A stretch of 64,000 bases of DNA from Phoma sp. XZ068 (lineage: Eukaryota; Ascomycota; Dothideomycetes; Pleosporales; Didymellaceae): contig RBKR01000005.1 of assembly GCA_004835665.1 (NCBI GenBank), positions 1,674,001-1,738,000 on the forward strand, written 5' to 3'. The notes under the pieces are model-generated. The model made no database searches, was not told the origin of the DNA, and was given only the letters and a program-made list of their open reading frames with translations. Position numbers and translations under genes: made by a program. The stretch's first letter is position 1. Each line of letters opens with the position of its first letter. Shown here in pieces: positions 1-12,032 of this stretch.

Positions 1-806
1 TTGTCGACCCACTGGAAAAGAGTTCCTTTTCCGCCTGTTCGGGCGGCCGTTTTGCTTTTGCTCGATGACAGGCACTAGGAACTGTTCGTAACACTGTTGC
101 AGGGATGTTCCTCATTCGTGGCACATTGAACACCAACGTTTAGCGCCGCCGAAACCCTGGTAATCCTGGACATCTTTCAAGTACAAGCGAGAACCTTGTA
201 ACTACATGATCAACTTCCAAGGCAATCTTGCCTTCGATTCGTCAATGCCGACTTTTGGTTCTTATACGATCTCGGCCTTACCCAGCCTCGCGGTCTCAAA
301 ACCAACGTCCAGGTCTTGCTTGCTTTTGCTGCAGCATATACCATGCCACAACACCCCATCTCTCGTCCGTGTAGTCGGTTTAGACCCTGATAGACGTCAT
401 TGTCATCTTCCCCTTGACCGCGATGTGCATCTTCCTGGGTAGCAATCCCCCGGACCGCTTAGATCGGCGAATCGCAGACATCGGGAGCATGACCAGGACC
501 CTGTTGATACGAACATGGCCGAAATGGGATGACGAAGAGGGTTGCGAGATCGTTCAGGGCCTGAGCCGTCGTTATATGCTGGCTATATCAGCTTTGCATA
601 ACCCTCGTGCAGACCGTTCACAAAACATCCCAAGGTCTCCTCTCCTCCTCCCCAAGGGTTCAGTGCACTCCTGTACTCGGATTGAAGTAATCAGTGCACT
701 AAGATTACTTGTATGCCCATTTCCTAGCCACTACTCACATCTCTCCCTATCTTGAAGGCACATACATTTGCAACTATCCTTAGCAGCCGGGCAACAGTGC
801 ACGTAC
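1..806. other. Left flank, presumed aquaporin upstream region
   Basis: No gene is supported here. The open frames at about 206-755 have no recognisable domain and overlap each other. The stretch just before 807 is C/T-rich, as expected for a fungal promoter or leader, so I take it as the upstream region of the aquaporin gene. Confidence 0.5.
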
Positions 807-2402
807 ATGGCTGCCACAAGCCCGCTTCCTCTATTTTACGGTCAACAGCTCTCAGACGGTACCATAATGGAGTCTCCTACCATACCTCGTCACCACAGCT
901 CCCGGGAGTCCCGGAAAAAGCTTCTCCAGCTTCCATCGGAACCACACCAGGCACATATCGAACCCACCCTGGATCCCATCTCGCCAATGTCTCCTATGGA
1001 TACCACCAACGCCTTTGGAATAACAACCGAACCCACAGCACCGCGACAAAGTGCCGTGTTGAGAATCCGCGGCTACTCGGATCCCAGCGCCTACGGGCCC
1101 CCAGGACATGGCTACGATGAGCGCGCCGCCGCAGAGGATGACTACTACCGGCGCAAATCCGAGAGGCGCACTACGCGCCGCGAAAGCCGGACAACTGCTC
1201 ACACACACAGAGCTCCTTATGTAGATGAGTACTCGGACGACGAGGACCACGTCACCTACCGTCGCCGACCAAACCGCCAGCACCGCCGCCCACCTGCTGC
1301 AAATGAGCGTTACGGTTCCACCCCGGGTCGGATTTCCGTGGACAACTCGAGCCGCTTATTCGAAGAAGACTCTCCTGTCAGTAGGAAAGGATACGCGATA
1401 TACTACGACTCGGACCGGGATACACCTCGCAAGCGCCTCTACGCCGCCGCAGCCGCCGCATCAGGCAACGGCGGACGCAAGCCGCCCAGCACAGGCGAAG
1501 TCATGCGGCTGCCGTGGACGATGTGGATGAACTCCAACGCAAAGAACCACTTCGTCGCCTTTGTCGGTGAATTCGTCGGCACGACTATGTTCCTCTTCTT
1601 CGCATTCGCTGGCACCCAAGTCGCTAACATCGGATCCAACGCTTCCACCGACTCTAAAGACTCTAACACCACGACCGGCGAGGCGACGGGCTTCAGCCCA
1701 ACGGTCCTACTGTACATCTCCGTCGTGTTTGGATTCAGTCTCATGGTCAACGTATGGATTTTCTTCCGCATCAGCGGCGGCTTGTTCAACCCCGCTGTTA
1801 CCTTCGCGATGCTGCTCTGTCGGGCAATCAGTCCGATTCGCGCCTCGCTTTTGCTGGTCGCACAGGTGGCCGGAAGTATATTCAGTAGTTTCCTCGTCAG
1901 CGTCATGTTCCCCACTAGCTTCAACGTGCGGACGACACTGAGTTCCGGCACGGGGCTAGCGAGGGGCGTGTTCATCGAGGCTGTTCTCACAGCCGAATTG
2001 GTATTTACTATTTTCATGCTTGCCAAGGAGAAGCATAAAGGTTCGTCTTCCGCTTATTTTCTTTCAAGACTCGCATGCTAATGCCACGCAGCTACTTTCA
2101 TCGCCCCCGTTGGCATCGGCCTAGCTCTCTTCATCGCTGAACTCGTAGGTGTGTATTACACCGGTGGCTCGCTCAATCCTGCACGCAGCTTCGGCCCGTG
2201 TGTTGTCACTGGCGTGTTTGACCGCGAGCACTGGATCTACTGGGTTGGTCCTGGCTTTGGTGCCGTCATTGCGGTTGTGTTCTACAAGTTTATCAAGATG
2301 CTCGAATACGAGGTCGCCAATCCCGGACAGGATGACGATGACAAGGACGAGCAGGTCAAGGAGAAGGTTGGACTAGAGGGGAATGGCATGGAGAGGGTGT
2401 GA
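807..2402 (+). CDS. Aquaporin (MIP family water/solute channel) with long N-terminal tail
   Basis: Membrane channel of the major intrinsic protein family, probably passing water. Two exons, 807-2040 and 2092-2402, are joined across a 51-bp intron and encode about 514 residues. Both hallmark loops are present: GGLFNPAVTF (NPA near residue 328) and GGSLNPARSF (NPA near residue 440). The Arg after the second NPA belongs to the selectivity filter. Six hydrophobic segments lie between about residue 245 and the acidic C-terminal tail. The first 230-odd residues are hydrophilic, rich in Arg, Tyr and Asp, and probably cytosolic; such extensions occur in fungal orthodox aquaporins. An alternative start at 867 has a better Kozak context (A at -3, G at +4). 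Water versus glycerol specificity cannot be settled here. Confidence 0.9.
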
Positions 2403-3311
2403 GGGGTTGGACGAGGTGATGAGTGATGAGCTTGGGATGATTACGGTTCGGTATGGTTACGGTTCGGAATATCACGGCTTTGGGATGCTTATGGGTTTGA
2501 TGTATTTACGGTTTTGTTGTTACAATCTTTCTTTGGGGTCAACTATCGGATTGGGACATGGACATGGTACAGTTACGGGCATTGCACAGTAACGAAATGG
2601 GGCATTCACGGACATGGGACACACACACGGTCGGATATCCATAGCTTAGACACGCGCTGTTTATGATTTACGCGTTATGAGATATACGAGTAGCTCACGC
2701 GAGACGGGTAATATATAATCGACATTTCATTTCACTGCGTCACGCTTTCCATTCTTTCTGAAGCGTCATCCCTTCTGAAGCACTCCAATATTATACTGAT
2801 GATACCAACGATGACGATGGTAACGAGGATAACGGCGAGGATGATGGTAACGATGATAATAGTGATGAAGACGAAGACGAGAACGAGAACGATGATGATG
2901 ATGAAGCCAAAGTGCCAACAAGTATTATTCTCATACACAACTTTTTAATCCGACCAGCAGACTATACAGTATCATGCATATACCTCGGCACCTACTCAAG
3001 GCGCGGGATTAGATTGCGTCTTTATGCAACCACCGCCAAGCGTACACACTATGCTTTCAAACCGCTATACGACCCACTATGCGAGTAGCTGTGCGACACC
3101 GACCCACACATCATACACTGACAGCTGAAACACGGCCATGACATCATTCCTGCCCCGCCTCAATACAGTACAGCGCTGTCCTGAAACTCCGTCGCTCGAT
3201 TAGGAAAGGAAAGGAAAGGAAAGGGAAGATGCAAACGCTGAAGCAAAACACAACACGCAGACGTAGACGTAGACGTAGGATCGACTGTCTATCGCCGACG
3301 GCTCAGTACTC
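2403..3311. other. Convergent 3' intergenic region with simple repeats
   Basis: Lies between the 3' ends of two converging genes. It contains a degenerate GATGA/ACGATG-type tract at about 2803-2905, a GGAAA run at about 3203-3225 and a short GTAGAC repeat at about 3258-3280. No gene is seen. Confidence 0.6.
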
Positions 3312-4629
3312 TCACCGTCGCCCCATAGACGAAGGTACCTCCCCTGGCCTAATCTCACTCATAACATAGCTCGTCCGCCATGCGGGGTGAATCCCACTCG
3401 GCGGTGCCGCACCGGGTGCTACACTCCTCGGCGCCGCTTCAGTGATGTAACTCACGCCGTCTTCGGATACGTAGCTAGGTGGTCTAGGACCCTCCGCCGG
3501 CTCGGCAGGTACATCGTGGGTGCTCGCTGCCACGAGTGAACCGCCTCTGCTTTGCGGCAGGGAGATGGCAGATTGCGCTCTGTTCTCTTCGACGCGCTGC
3601 CAGTGTAGCAGATTGGGATCGACGCGGACGCTGCTGCGCCAGAGGCCGTAGGCGGGTGGTGGAGGGGGGAGGACTTCCTTTTCGAGGTCCACGGCTGAGA
3701 GGGACGCCATGTCGTTGTCTGAGTCGAGGTCGTCGTCGCGCGCGAGGCGGACGGGGATGGGGATGATGGGTTGGAAGCCCTCTGGCGCGGTGAGGTTGGG
3801 GACGGGTTGGCGTTCGATTTCGCGGGGTGGGTTGAGGATGAGCATGCAGAGGCGGATGAGGGAGTGGCAGAAGAAGATTGTTATGCTGAGGAGGATGAGG
3901 ATGAAGAGGATGTGGATTTCTTGGCCGACGTCTTTGTTTGTGAGGGCGATTGCGAGGTCTGGGGTGCTGTTAGTATAGGTTGGGAGGGCAGGGTGGGAGG
4001 GGTGGAGACGTACAAACTGTGAGAACGGTGAGAAGGAAGGTTCCGGATATGATACACGCGATGAGTTTGCCGCGGGCTGCTGTGCCGCGAACGAAGGGCA
4101 TCATCCTGCCTCGGTCGCTTCGCTTGCGCGTCCAGTGGTCAGCGCGGTGCTGCCTTCTCCTCTTGCGCCTGCGGTGTCGTCGTGGTCCATTGTTGATCTC
4201 ATCTGCTATCTCTTGAACCTCAGGATCGACAAAAGGGTCTTGTCGTGGTAGTGGGACGTCTGCTGGGTGACGGTATGTCTGCTCCGGTGCTCGGATTTGC
4301 TCTTGTGAAATTGCGCCGACATATGATGCAGCTGAATGTGAAGCTAGTGCTGAGTTCGAGCCGTGGTTGTCGACAATGGTACTGTCGAGATCGGCTGATA
4401 CTGGGCGGCGAGCAAAGCCCATGGAGGGCATCTTTGGTGTCTTCCATCTCGACTGTCCTGGTGACTGCGAGTATACTGAAGAGCCTACTACCGTTCTCGC
4501 ATTGGTAGAGAAGCGAGCAAACCGAGACTGGGACTGTGGTGCGGGAGAATTCTCCACCGGCAAATTCTCCACATCTTGCTCTGGCCGTGGAGTCCTAATC
4601 CCGAATATAGAAATAGAAGACCGAAACAT
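3312..4629 (-). CDS. Fungal two-span membrane protein of unknown function
   Basis: Two exons, 4629-4014 and 3958-3312, are separated by a 55-bp intron with a CTAAC branch site and encode about 420 residues. The nearer AG (at 3967) would break the frame, so the second AG is used. Splicing creates two adjacent hydrophobic helices at about residues 190-250: one spanning the junction and one rich in Ile, Leu and Phe. Before them lies a strongly basic stretch rich in Arg and His, suggesting an internal N terminus. The C-terminal ~170 residues are Pro/Ser-rich with PPPPPAYG. No catalytic motif or named family is recognised. The gene converges on the aquaporin and is tandem with the U5-40K gene upstream. 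Confidence 0.75.
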
Positions 4630-5808
4630 GTTGCTGCGTCGCTGAAGTTTGTGGAGTCTACAGGTACTGTGTCCGTAACTTGAGATGTTTGTTTTTGTGT
4701 GGGTTCCCTTATATCAGACGCGTCTCCCTGCTCGAACACGTCGGGTGTGTTTATCGTAAAGATTGTCCAATGGTAAAAGAATGGTTGGTACTACTGGCCA
4801 TGCAGGTACACTCGTAGAAGGGAACAGTAGCAGGGGTGAAAGGAAGGGCGGAAGAGAGATGACTGGAGCTCGCCCAAGGTCATAGAAAGCCTTGCATGTC
4901 GAGAGGTGGAACCGTTGGCTGTACCTTGACAAGTCTTTCAGAATCGAAACTGGAGTAGACAACCGCACTCCCGCAGAGGAAAATTGTCGTCAAGCTATCC
5001 AGAGCCCGTGGACCAAACGAAGGTACGAAATGGTGGGAAGCGAAACAACAGTACGGCTGCCAATGACTGTGAGTTAAGAGAAAGAAAGCATAACATGTGG
5101 AGGAGGGAGAACACAAGTGACACCGGGGGGCTGAACCCTGCAGCAAGGACGCTTGAGGTCGAGGGAGCATTGAGCGCCAGGCGTTTCTGCGACTGGCAGC
5201 GTATCAGGATCGTCATTTGAAACGCATCCCCACGATGATAAGATCTACGCTATGTCACAGACCGGTTCGCGCACATCGCTGCATCAGAATAGCAATTTTT
5301 GGCTTTGTTGTTACCAGTCGATGGACGAGAAGTCGCGATTTTGGGGCATTAAGAGGGGCTTCGCGTGGTGGTTGGCTGGCGGTGAGTGAACAGCAAAAAC
5401 ATGGAAGCGCGAGAGCCAATCATTGTTGAGCCCCTGGCGAACTTCTGACATGTGGTCGCCAACGCAGACGTGCAACATGAACCATAGAAGAGCATAGATA
5501 AACAACGTCTCCATCAGTGTTGTCTTCGTGTTGGTGATCTGCCTGACTGCATTGTTTTCGTTGCACTGCAGTGTATTTCCGCGCCCAAAGCGCGTCCCCA
5601 ATCTTCCCTCTCCTTGCAGCCTCCGAGGCCGAACTCAATCCTTCCGCTCAGCGTCGCACCGGCGTATCCAATGTCAACGTAAACAACGCCTCCGTGACGT
5701 GCACGCGGGACGGCTGATCCTCCGCTCGACTCACCTTGGTCTTCCCCGCGCGTCAAGCGGTGCTTCTAATTCCAGAGTCGGTTGCCAAGTGCTTCAGACT
5801 CCACACTT
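4630..5808. other. Intergenic region between two minus-strand genes
   Basis: Holds the presumed promoter of the two-span membrane protein (near 4630) and the 3' region of the U5-40K gene. Open frames here are short, overlapping and without recognisable domains. Confidence 0.5.
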
Positions 5809-7337
5809 TCACCTTCCTAGCTCACCTACCATGAGCGTGCGATCTGATGATGCGGAGACCACTGTAGTTGCCAAGTCAGCCTGATGCTTCGTATTGTAGC
5901 GGTGAAAAGCGGTGAAACGCGGAAGCAGGCAAAAACTCCTGCCCAGCGGAGTGGACTCCACGAAGATGTACGTTGCAAGCGCAAACACGCGCGGACTTGG
6001 TGAAAGCTTGGAGAAAAGTCCTGGCTTGGAAGCAGGCCAGGCTCGACATTTTGAGTCTCTTCGGCCAACCGCGTCGCAAGACGCGGCAAATAACAGGTGC
6101 ATGAGATGTAGAACGCGTGGCAAGGAGAATTTGTGAGACTTACATAGTGGTTCGCCCAGCGGGTGGAAGCGAACATCGTTAACGGCGCCTCGATGGCCGG
6201 GAAGCTTGTTGAGCAGCTTGCCCGTCCGGGCCTCCCAGATGGCCACACTCTGGTCTCCGCTGCCCGCTGCAATCTTCTCACCCGTTGAGTCCCAACTTGC
6301 TTTGAGAAGGTTGCGCTCTTGGCCGGTGGGTGCTCCGTCGAAGGTCATGATGCGGCGGTCCGCAGGAGCGAACGGTCTTACATCCCAGGTCCTGACTGTT
6401 GAGTCATGTGCGTTTGAAAGCAGTGTCTGGTTGTCGGGGGAGAGTTGGAGCGAGGTCACTGTGTCGGCGTGACCAATGAGCGTGTATGTGACGGCTTGCT
6501 TTCGTAGGTCCCAGACCTTGATGTCGTTGTCGATTCCTCCTGTGAACAGCTCGTTTCCGGCTTCCGCTAAGCATATCGCTGTGATTGGGAAATCGGTCGG
6601 GATGAAGGTTACTGCGTCTTTAGTTCTTGTGTCCCAGATCTAGGCTGAGAGTTAGCCGTGCCTCCCGTTCGTGACCAGGCTTACTTACGCCAATGTAGCC
6701 GTCGTCCGAGCCACTGACGAGCATTTCCTCGCCGCGCTTGCTGACGTCCATGCAATTGATCACTTCTTCGTGCCCGGGATGTCTTCGTATCCTCTCGCCA
6801 GTCTCTACGTCCCAGCTTGCGAGGTGCATGTCTGCCGATGCAGAGAACAGCACTTTCGAGTCCCGCGACCAGTGCAAATCCAACACTGCCTGCTTGTGTC
6901 CACTGAGGATGCCGTAGTTTTCGCATGCGCCCGAACTTCGCCAGAGCACTGTGGCGTGTCAGTAGATGGTTGCGGCTGCTTTGAGCGTATACTGACAGAT
7001 GGAACGGTCCATCGAGCCTGAAGCAATGTATCGGCCGGTTGGATCAAAACGTGCTGCAAAGACCTCCCCAGAATGACCTGTCAATTCCATAACGGGCGAC
7101 TGCAGAGCGCCGCCTCGCGGTCCCTATAGCTCCTGTCAGCCCAAATCCACATTCAGCCGGTGCGCACTCTTTTCGTGGGGCTGGAGCTGAGCATACCGCT
7201 TGTATGAGAGCACCATTCTGCCCTGTTCCACTCGATATCGCAACGGCGGTGCTGTCGAGGTTCGCGTCCGACTTTGCGCGCTTGACCAGCTGGTTCGAGC
7301 CGAACGCGTCGTTGGCGGGTCGTTTTGACTGGGACAT
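5809..7337 (-). CDS. U5 snRNP 40 kDa WD40 protein (Prp8-binding, SNRNP40 type)
   Basis: Seven-bladed WD40 protein of the spliceosomal U5 snRNP, acting in the nucleus. Five exons, 7337-7197, 7123-6997, 6948-6689, 6639-6144 and 5861-5809, give about 358 residues. After a basic N-terminal tail the WD repeats run to the end. Diagnostic stretches include GGIDNDIKVWDLR, DVRPFAPADR, KLPGHRGAVNDV and SASSDRTLMVGEL, which closely follow the animal U5-40K pattern and end exactly where that family ends. Introns 1-3 are 73, 48 and 49 bp. The last, 5862-6143, is 282 bp and carries a GC-rich hairpin. The gene is divergent from BET3. Confidence 0.93.
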
Positions 7338-7617
7338 TCTGGATGGCGTGCGCTCGTTTGCAGCTTAATAGGCGTTCTGGAGGTGGCTGCGATATCACTT
7401 GGTATACGGGCAGCTCTTCTCCAAACTTTCGTGAAGTTCGCGCCTGCCAAGGATCGACATGCGGACTTTAGCTCGCGGCGGTAGGTACACGGGGTCCACC
7501 ATCCCACCACCGTGACGCCGTGACGTCCTCCGTTCTCAGCTTTCCCCACATTTGCTGCTCTTCCAAGCTTTGCACACACAGGAGTCCGGCAGGCAGAAGT
7601 TAGAGAGCGCAGAATAC
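7338..7617. promoter_or_regulatory. Shared divergent promoter of U5-40K and BET3
   Basis: These 280 bp separate the two start codons, which face away from each other, so both promoters must lie here or overlap the 5' UTRs. The GC-rich stretch has no clear TATA box. Confidence 0.6.
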
Positions 7618-8402
7618 ATGGCGTCATCAACAAAGGCGGCCCGTTTGGGCGAGGAGTGAGCTCTCGACGCATCGCAGTGGCTGGTGACATGTGCTAATGC
7701 CTGCCAGAGTCTGGAAGTAAGCCGCGCGCGATATCCACATGCTCCGGCGGTTCTGACAGTCGCAGGACCCGAGTAGACAAGGTCAGCGCCGAGCTCGTCA
7801 CCCTCACCTACGGCACCATCGTTGCGCAGCTATGCAAAGACTACGAATACAACTACCCGGAGGTCAACAAGCAGCTGGAGAAGATGGGCTACAACATTGG
7901 GATACGGTTGATTGAAGACTTCTTGGCCAAGTCGAGCGCACCGACCTGCACCAATTTCCGGGAGGTTGCTGAAATGATCGCAAAGGTAGGGCTGCCAGCA
8001 TATGGTCGCAGCTTCACCAGCAGCTCACACGTGTATAGGTCGGCTTTAAGATCTTCCTGAACATCACACCTACAATCACAAACTGGTCCAGCGACAACAA
8101 GCAGTTCTCTCTGATCTTCGATGAGAACCCCCTTGCCGACTTTGTCGAGCTACCAGACGACGGCCGCGCGCAGGACGAGCTGTGGTTCTCAAACATACTA
8201 GTCGGGGTGCTGCGCGGTGCATTGGAGATGGTGCGTAGTCACGACGTGGAGAAGTGGTTATTATGCGCTAACGCAGGTACAGGTCCACATGCAGGTTGAG
8301 GCACATTTCGTCAGTGATGTGCTGCGAGGCAACGACACCACCGAGATGCGGGTGTCTCTGGTGCGCTACATTGACGACGAGATGCCGCCTGACGACGAGT
8401 AA
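7618..8402 (+). CDS. BET3: TRAPP complex core subunit Bet3
   Basis: Core subunit of TRAPP, the Rab (Ypt1) exchange factor and tether for ER-Golgi vesicles. Five exons: 7618-7655, 7708-7716, 7766-7985, 8039-8230 and 8277-8402, about 194 residues, close to yeast Bet3. The second exon is only 9 nt, yet it is needed to build GEEVWKTRVDKVSAELVTLT, a strongly conserved Bet3 start. Other family features are LTYGTIVAQLCKDYE, GYNIGIRLIEDFLAK and a Cys near residue 77 that aligns with the lipid-modified Cys of mammalian Bet3. Introns are 52, 49, 53 and 46 bp. Bet3 folds as a small alpha/beta dimerising longin-like protein on Golgi membranes. Confidence 0.95.
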
Positions 8403-9712
8403 GATTGGTGTTGATTCAACGCCTGCTATATATCTAGGGGCAGCAGTCTACGTTTCTTGAGCGGTCTTAGTATTTGATTAGAACATAGACAGGATTAAGG
8501 TGGCCAGCATGAGAGCAGTTGCTACTCTCAAACACAGCCTGTCACGGAGAAAGTCACGGAGTATGGTCGACTCCAGGGTAAGTCGATCCGTGTTGCAAGC
8601 AAGCACAGCTTCCAGGGGCATGGGCGATGATCAGCGTTGACTGGTTTGAGTGACAGTCGAAGCAACTTGGTTTAAGGGTGGGATATCAGGCTCTGGTCTA
8701 GCAGCCTTGGTCTGGATCTTGACGAAAGTCGGTAGCAAAGAAACGGCTCCAAGCATCAGCCGTACAGGTTATATGACACGATTGCTGCTGTTGCATTGAG
8801 ATTCTGAGCATTGTGCAACCGAGACAGGTTCCATGACAATCAAGTCGTCGGTATGGTATCGTGTGTCGATGCATACAGAACTGCATACGCTGGTGGGCGT
8901 CTGCACAGTAGATGGCGCTGTTCGAATAAGTCGAGATGGTCTCTGGTAGCGAGGCTGGTGATCGGACTCCGCATTGTGCAGGGCTCCGCGACCCCACTAT
9001 CGTGGCCTTGCACGCCATACCGTGACCGAGGCGCAAACACTGGAAATCCAGTGAAAGTGGCAGACAGGGCGCATTGCAGACTGCCATTGATGCAATTACT
9101 GCAGCAGGCTCGCGTCGCCGTGGGGTGGCCTCCTATTGAGTGGTTGGGAAAAGCTATAATAAGAAGTCACGTGACGCTTGGCAGGACATGAGGGAACTCT
9201 CCCTACGCGGCACCAGGTAGTTTCATTCGCAAAGCGCAAAGCGAGCATCTGGCCCGTCTCCCCATCCTCACGCGCTCGACTGCGCAGCCTGCACGATTGC
9301 ACCCGCGGCCGTGGACCCGTGTTGCCGGCCCCCGAGCAGCTTTCCCTCTCCTCTGCGCTAGAAACCCTGCCAGCCCCAGCTTCGATACCGCGAGCGCAGC
9401 CCGCAGACGGCCTCCCGCACGACGCCCGCCCGCCCATCGCCGCGCATCGTCGACTCGCACCGCCCTCGTCGCCCGCGCGCCCTGCTCTCTGCACGGCGCC
9501 CGCTGACAGACTCGGCGCCCACCCGCTGCCCGCCCGCCGCGCCCGCGATTGCCCCGGAGCGCCGCTGGATGCGCCCGTAGCACGACGCCCGGCTGCAGCA
9601 CCTCTCCACGACACTCCGCCGCGCTCTGCTGTCCCCAGCCCAGCGCGCCCCCGCCTGCCACCGCCCCGTCTCCTGCGCGTGACGCAGCCGGCCCGCTCCG
9701 CCCCGCGTCGCG
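8403..9712. other. BET3 3' region and SomA promoter/leader
   Basis: No gene is seen. The right half (about 9230-9712) is very GC-rich and open in several frames, but lacks any domain. I read it as the promoter and 5' leader of the SomA gene. A short upstream reading frame (ATG at 9188, stop at 9218-9220, 10 codons) could be in the leader if transcription starts early enough. Confidence 0.55.
9154..9175 (+). promoter_or_regulatory. TATA-like element and CACGTG palindrome upstream of SomA
   Basis: A TATAATA element at about 9154-9160 is followed by the perfect 10-bp palindrome GTCACGTGAC at 9166-9175. CACGTG is the core site of bHLH factors such as Cbf1-type proteins. Use in vivo is inference. 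Confidence 0.4.
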
Positions 9713-12032
9713 ATGCAGAACCAGCAGATGCAGATGGCCATGAACGCGAACGGCGGCCCCGTCAACGGCACGCCCATCATGGCCAACATGAACATGCCCG
9801 GCCCGCCGCAGCGCCCGCAGATGGACCCGCGCGAGCAGCTCAACACGTACATCTACGACTACTTCCTGCGGAACAACCACAACCGCCTGGCGCGGGCCAT
9901 GGTCGAGTGCGACATGAAGATGTCGACGTCGGCGCCGCAGAAGACGAGCCCGGGCAGCAAGCCCAACGGGCTCGACGACGACGACTCGCCCGCCGGCCTG
10001 CCGAACCCGCTGCTGCCCAAGAACCAGATGGCCGACAACTCGTTCCTGCTCGACTGGTGGGTCCAGTTCTGGGACATTTACCAGGCCACCAAGGACCGCT
10101 CGGGGCTGCCGTCCAAGGGCGCCCAGTACATCAACCACACGCGGGTACGTCTGCTATGAATCCGCAATACATGGCGCTGGCCAGTATCCTTACCCGTGTA
10201 CCTGCTAACAACCCCAGCACATCACCCAGATGCAGAACGAGCAGCGCAACCAGCGCATGATGATGAGCAACCCCATGAACGCCCAGTACCAGAACGTCGG
10301 CAACATGATGCGCGCCAACATGCCCAATGGCGTCGCCCAGAACGACCTCAAGCGCGCCGCCCTCCAGAACAACCGGCCGTATGTTGAACACGCACTGATC
10401 AATTGGAAAGTCCTACTAATGCATCCAGCAACGGCAACCCCATGGCCAACATGGGCCAGATGAACAAGCCCAACATGATGGCCGCGCAGATGCAGCGCGA
10501 CGGCTCGCAGATGGACATGAACGGCCAGCGCGCCCCATCACCCAACTCCAACGACAACGCCCCCTCACCAAACAAGCGCGCTCGTGTCGAGGGTACGTCT
10601 GCCTCCTCCCTCAAACTACCACGCTAACCACACCAGGCGGCATGAACAACAACATGCCCAACGCGCAGTTCAACGAGTTCGGACAGCAGGCCAACAATGC
10701 GCAGCAGAAGAACATCGAGGTATACGCCCAAAGCCTGGCCCAACAACACAGAGTAGCACTGAATAACACTGCCTCCCCCCAGGCTATGACCCAGGGCTCT
10801 CCCATGAACCCAGGCCTGGACGGTCAGGAAATCATGTTTGCTGGCAACCAGCCGCGCCCCGGCATGCCACCTCAGCAGCCCGGCCAGCCCCAGCAGCAGG
10901 GCAGCCACGCGCTGCAGGACTATCAAATGCAGCTCATGCTACTCGAGCAGCAGAACAAGAAGCGCTTACTCATGGCACGGCAAGAGCAGGACAACATGTC
11001 TGGCCCCCACCAGCAGGGGCAAGTAGGCGGCCCATTCCCGACCGCCATGTCGCCTTCTGGCACCCGCCCGGGTCCCTCGCCCAACCCCGCCGACATGAAG
11101 GGCCGCACACCCAAGCTGGGCCAGCAAGGCCTGCCGGGCTCGCCCATGCCTGAAGGTGTCATGCAGCAGCAGCGCGCCTCCCCTGCCCCCAACATGAACT
11201 TCCCAGATCCCTCCTTGGCACCCCCGGGTATGCCGCCCCAGTTCTACCCGCAGATGCCCAACAACCCCATGATGCGGCCGCCTAGCTCGCATCCTGGCGC
11301 AAACTTCAACGGTTCACAGCAGATGACGCAGCAGCAAATGGAAGCCATGCGCAACGGCCAGATGAATGGCCAATGGCGCGGAGGCCCACCGCAAGGCGGC
11401 ATGCCTCAGCAGCCGCAGATGATGGGAGGTCCCATGGCAGGCGGTCCCCAGCAGCGGGGCCAGATGCCACCGCCCCCAGCTCCTGCGAACGAGCAACGGC
11501 CGGAAGCGTCTCCAGCCATGTCGAACCAGGCACCCCCCACACCAAACCAAGCCAACAAGGCAGCCCCCAAGAAGAAGGGAACCAAGGACAATAAGGTACA
11601 GTTTCGCGCTCCCCTACTCGTGAGCGACATTGATATTGATTTTAGAAGCCCGCGCCCAAGAAAGGGCCAAACGCAGGTACCACTCCAGCAGCCACTGCAG
11701 GCGAAGAAGCTCCCACACCGACACCGTCGACGCCGATTACGCCCATGCACGCCAAGTCGTTCAATCCGAATGGCCAGCCTCAACACGCCCCGCAACAGCC
11801 CCCACAAGCGCAGCCTCCTGCTCAGCAACAGCAGACCATGGGCGACGCTCCGTTCGGCGACATCTCAGACAGCAACTTCGACATTGGACTCAACTTTGGC
11901 GACGGCGACGCAGCGCTCGACAACTTTGACTTCGACTCCTTCCTGCACACCAGCGGCGAAAACGATGGTTTCGGCAGCGTACTCGGCTTTGATGACTTTT
12001 CCAACGGCGTGGAAGCTGGCGATGGTATATAG
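9713..12032 (+). CDS. somA: LisH/LUFS-domain transcriptional regulator, SomA/Flo8 type
   Basis: Nuclear regulator of adhesion, development and cAMP/PKA-dependent morphogenesis in fungi (Flo8 in yeasts, SomA in Aspergillus). Exons: 9713-10144, 10218-10378, 10429-10592, 10637-11595 and 11646-12032, about 700 residues. A LisH motif lies at about residues 41-68 (NTYIYDYFLRNNHNRLARAM), followed by the LUFS helix around residues 110-131 (FLLDWWVQFWDIYQATKDRS). The long middle is Gln/Met/Pro/Asn-rich. The C-terminal ~60 residues are acidic with repeated Phe-Asp pairs, like an activation domain. A 63-bp GT...AG segment at 10720-10782 is a multiple of three without stops and may be a further intron; removing it gives about 679 residues. 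Introns are 73, 50, 44 and 50 bp. Confidence 0.9.

Noticed and set aside
3959..3967. First AG (ending at 3967) as the acceptor in the two-span membrane protein
   Set aside because: It breaks the frame; the AG eight bases further restores both membrane helices.
5862..6143. Intron-encoded C/D-box snoRNA in the U5-40K gene
   Set aside because: No TGATGA and CTGA box pair on the transcribed strand.
9203..10138. 311-codon antisense frame over SomA
   Set aside because: Composition artefact of GC-rich codons; the LisH/LUFS domain on the other strand explains the region.
9178..10260. Long plus-strand open frame (360 codons) overlapping the SomA start
   Set aside because: It is Arg/Pro/Ala-rich, the out-of-frame shadow of GC-rich leader and LisH coding sequence, and has no domain.
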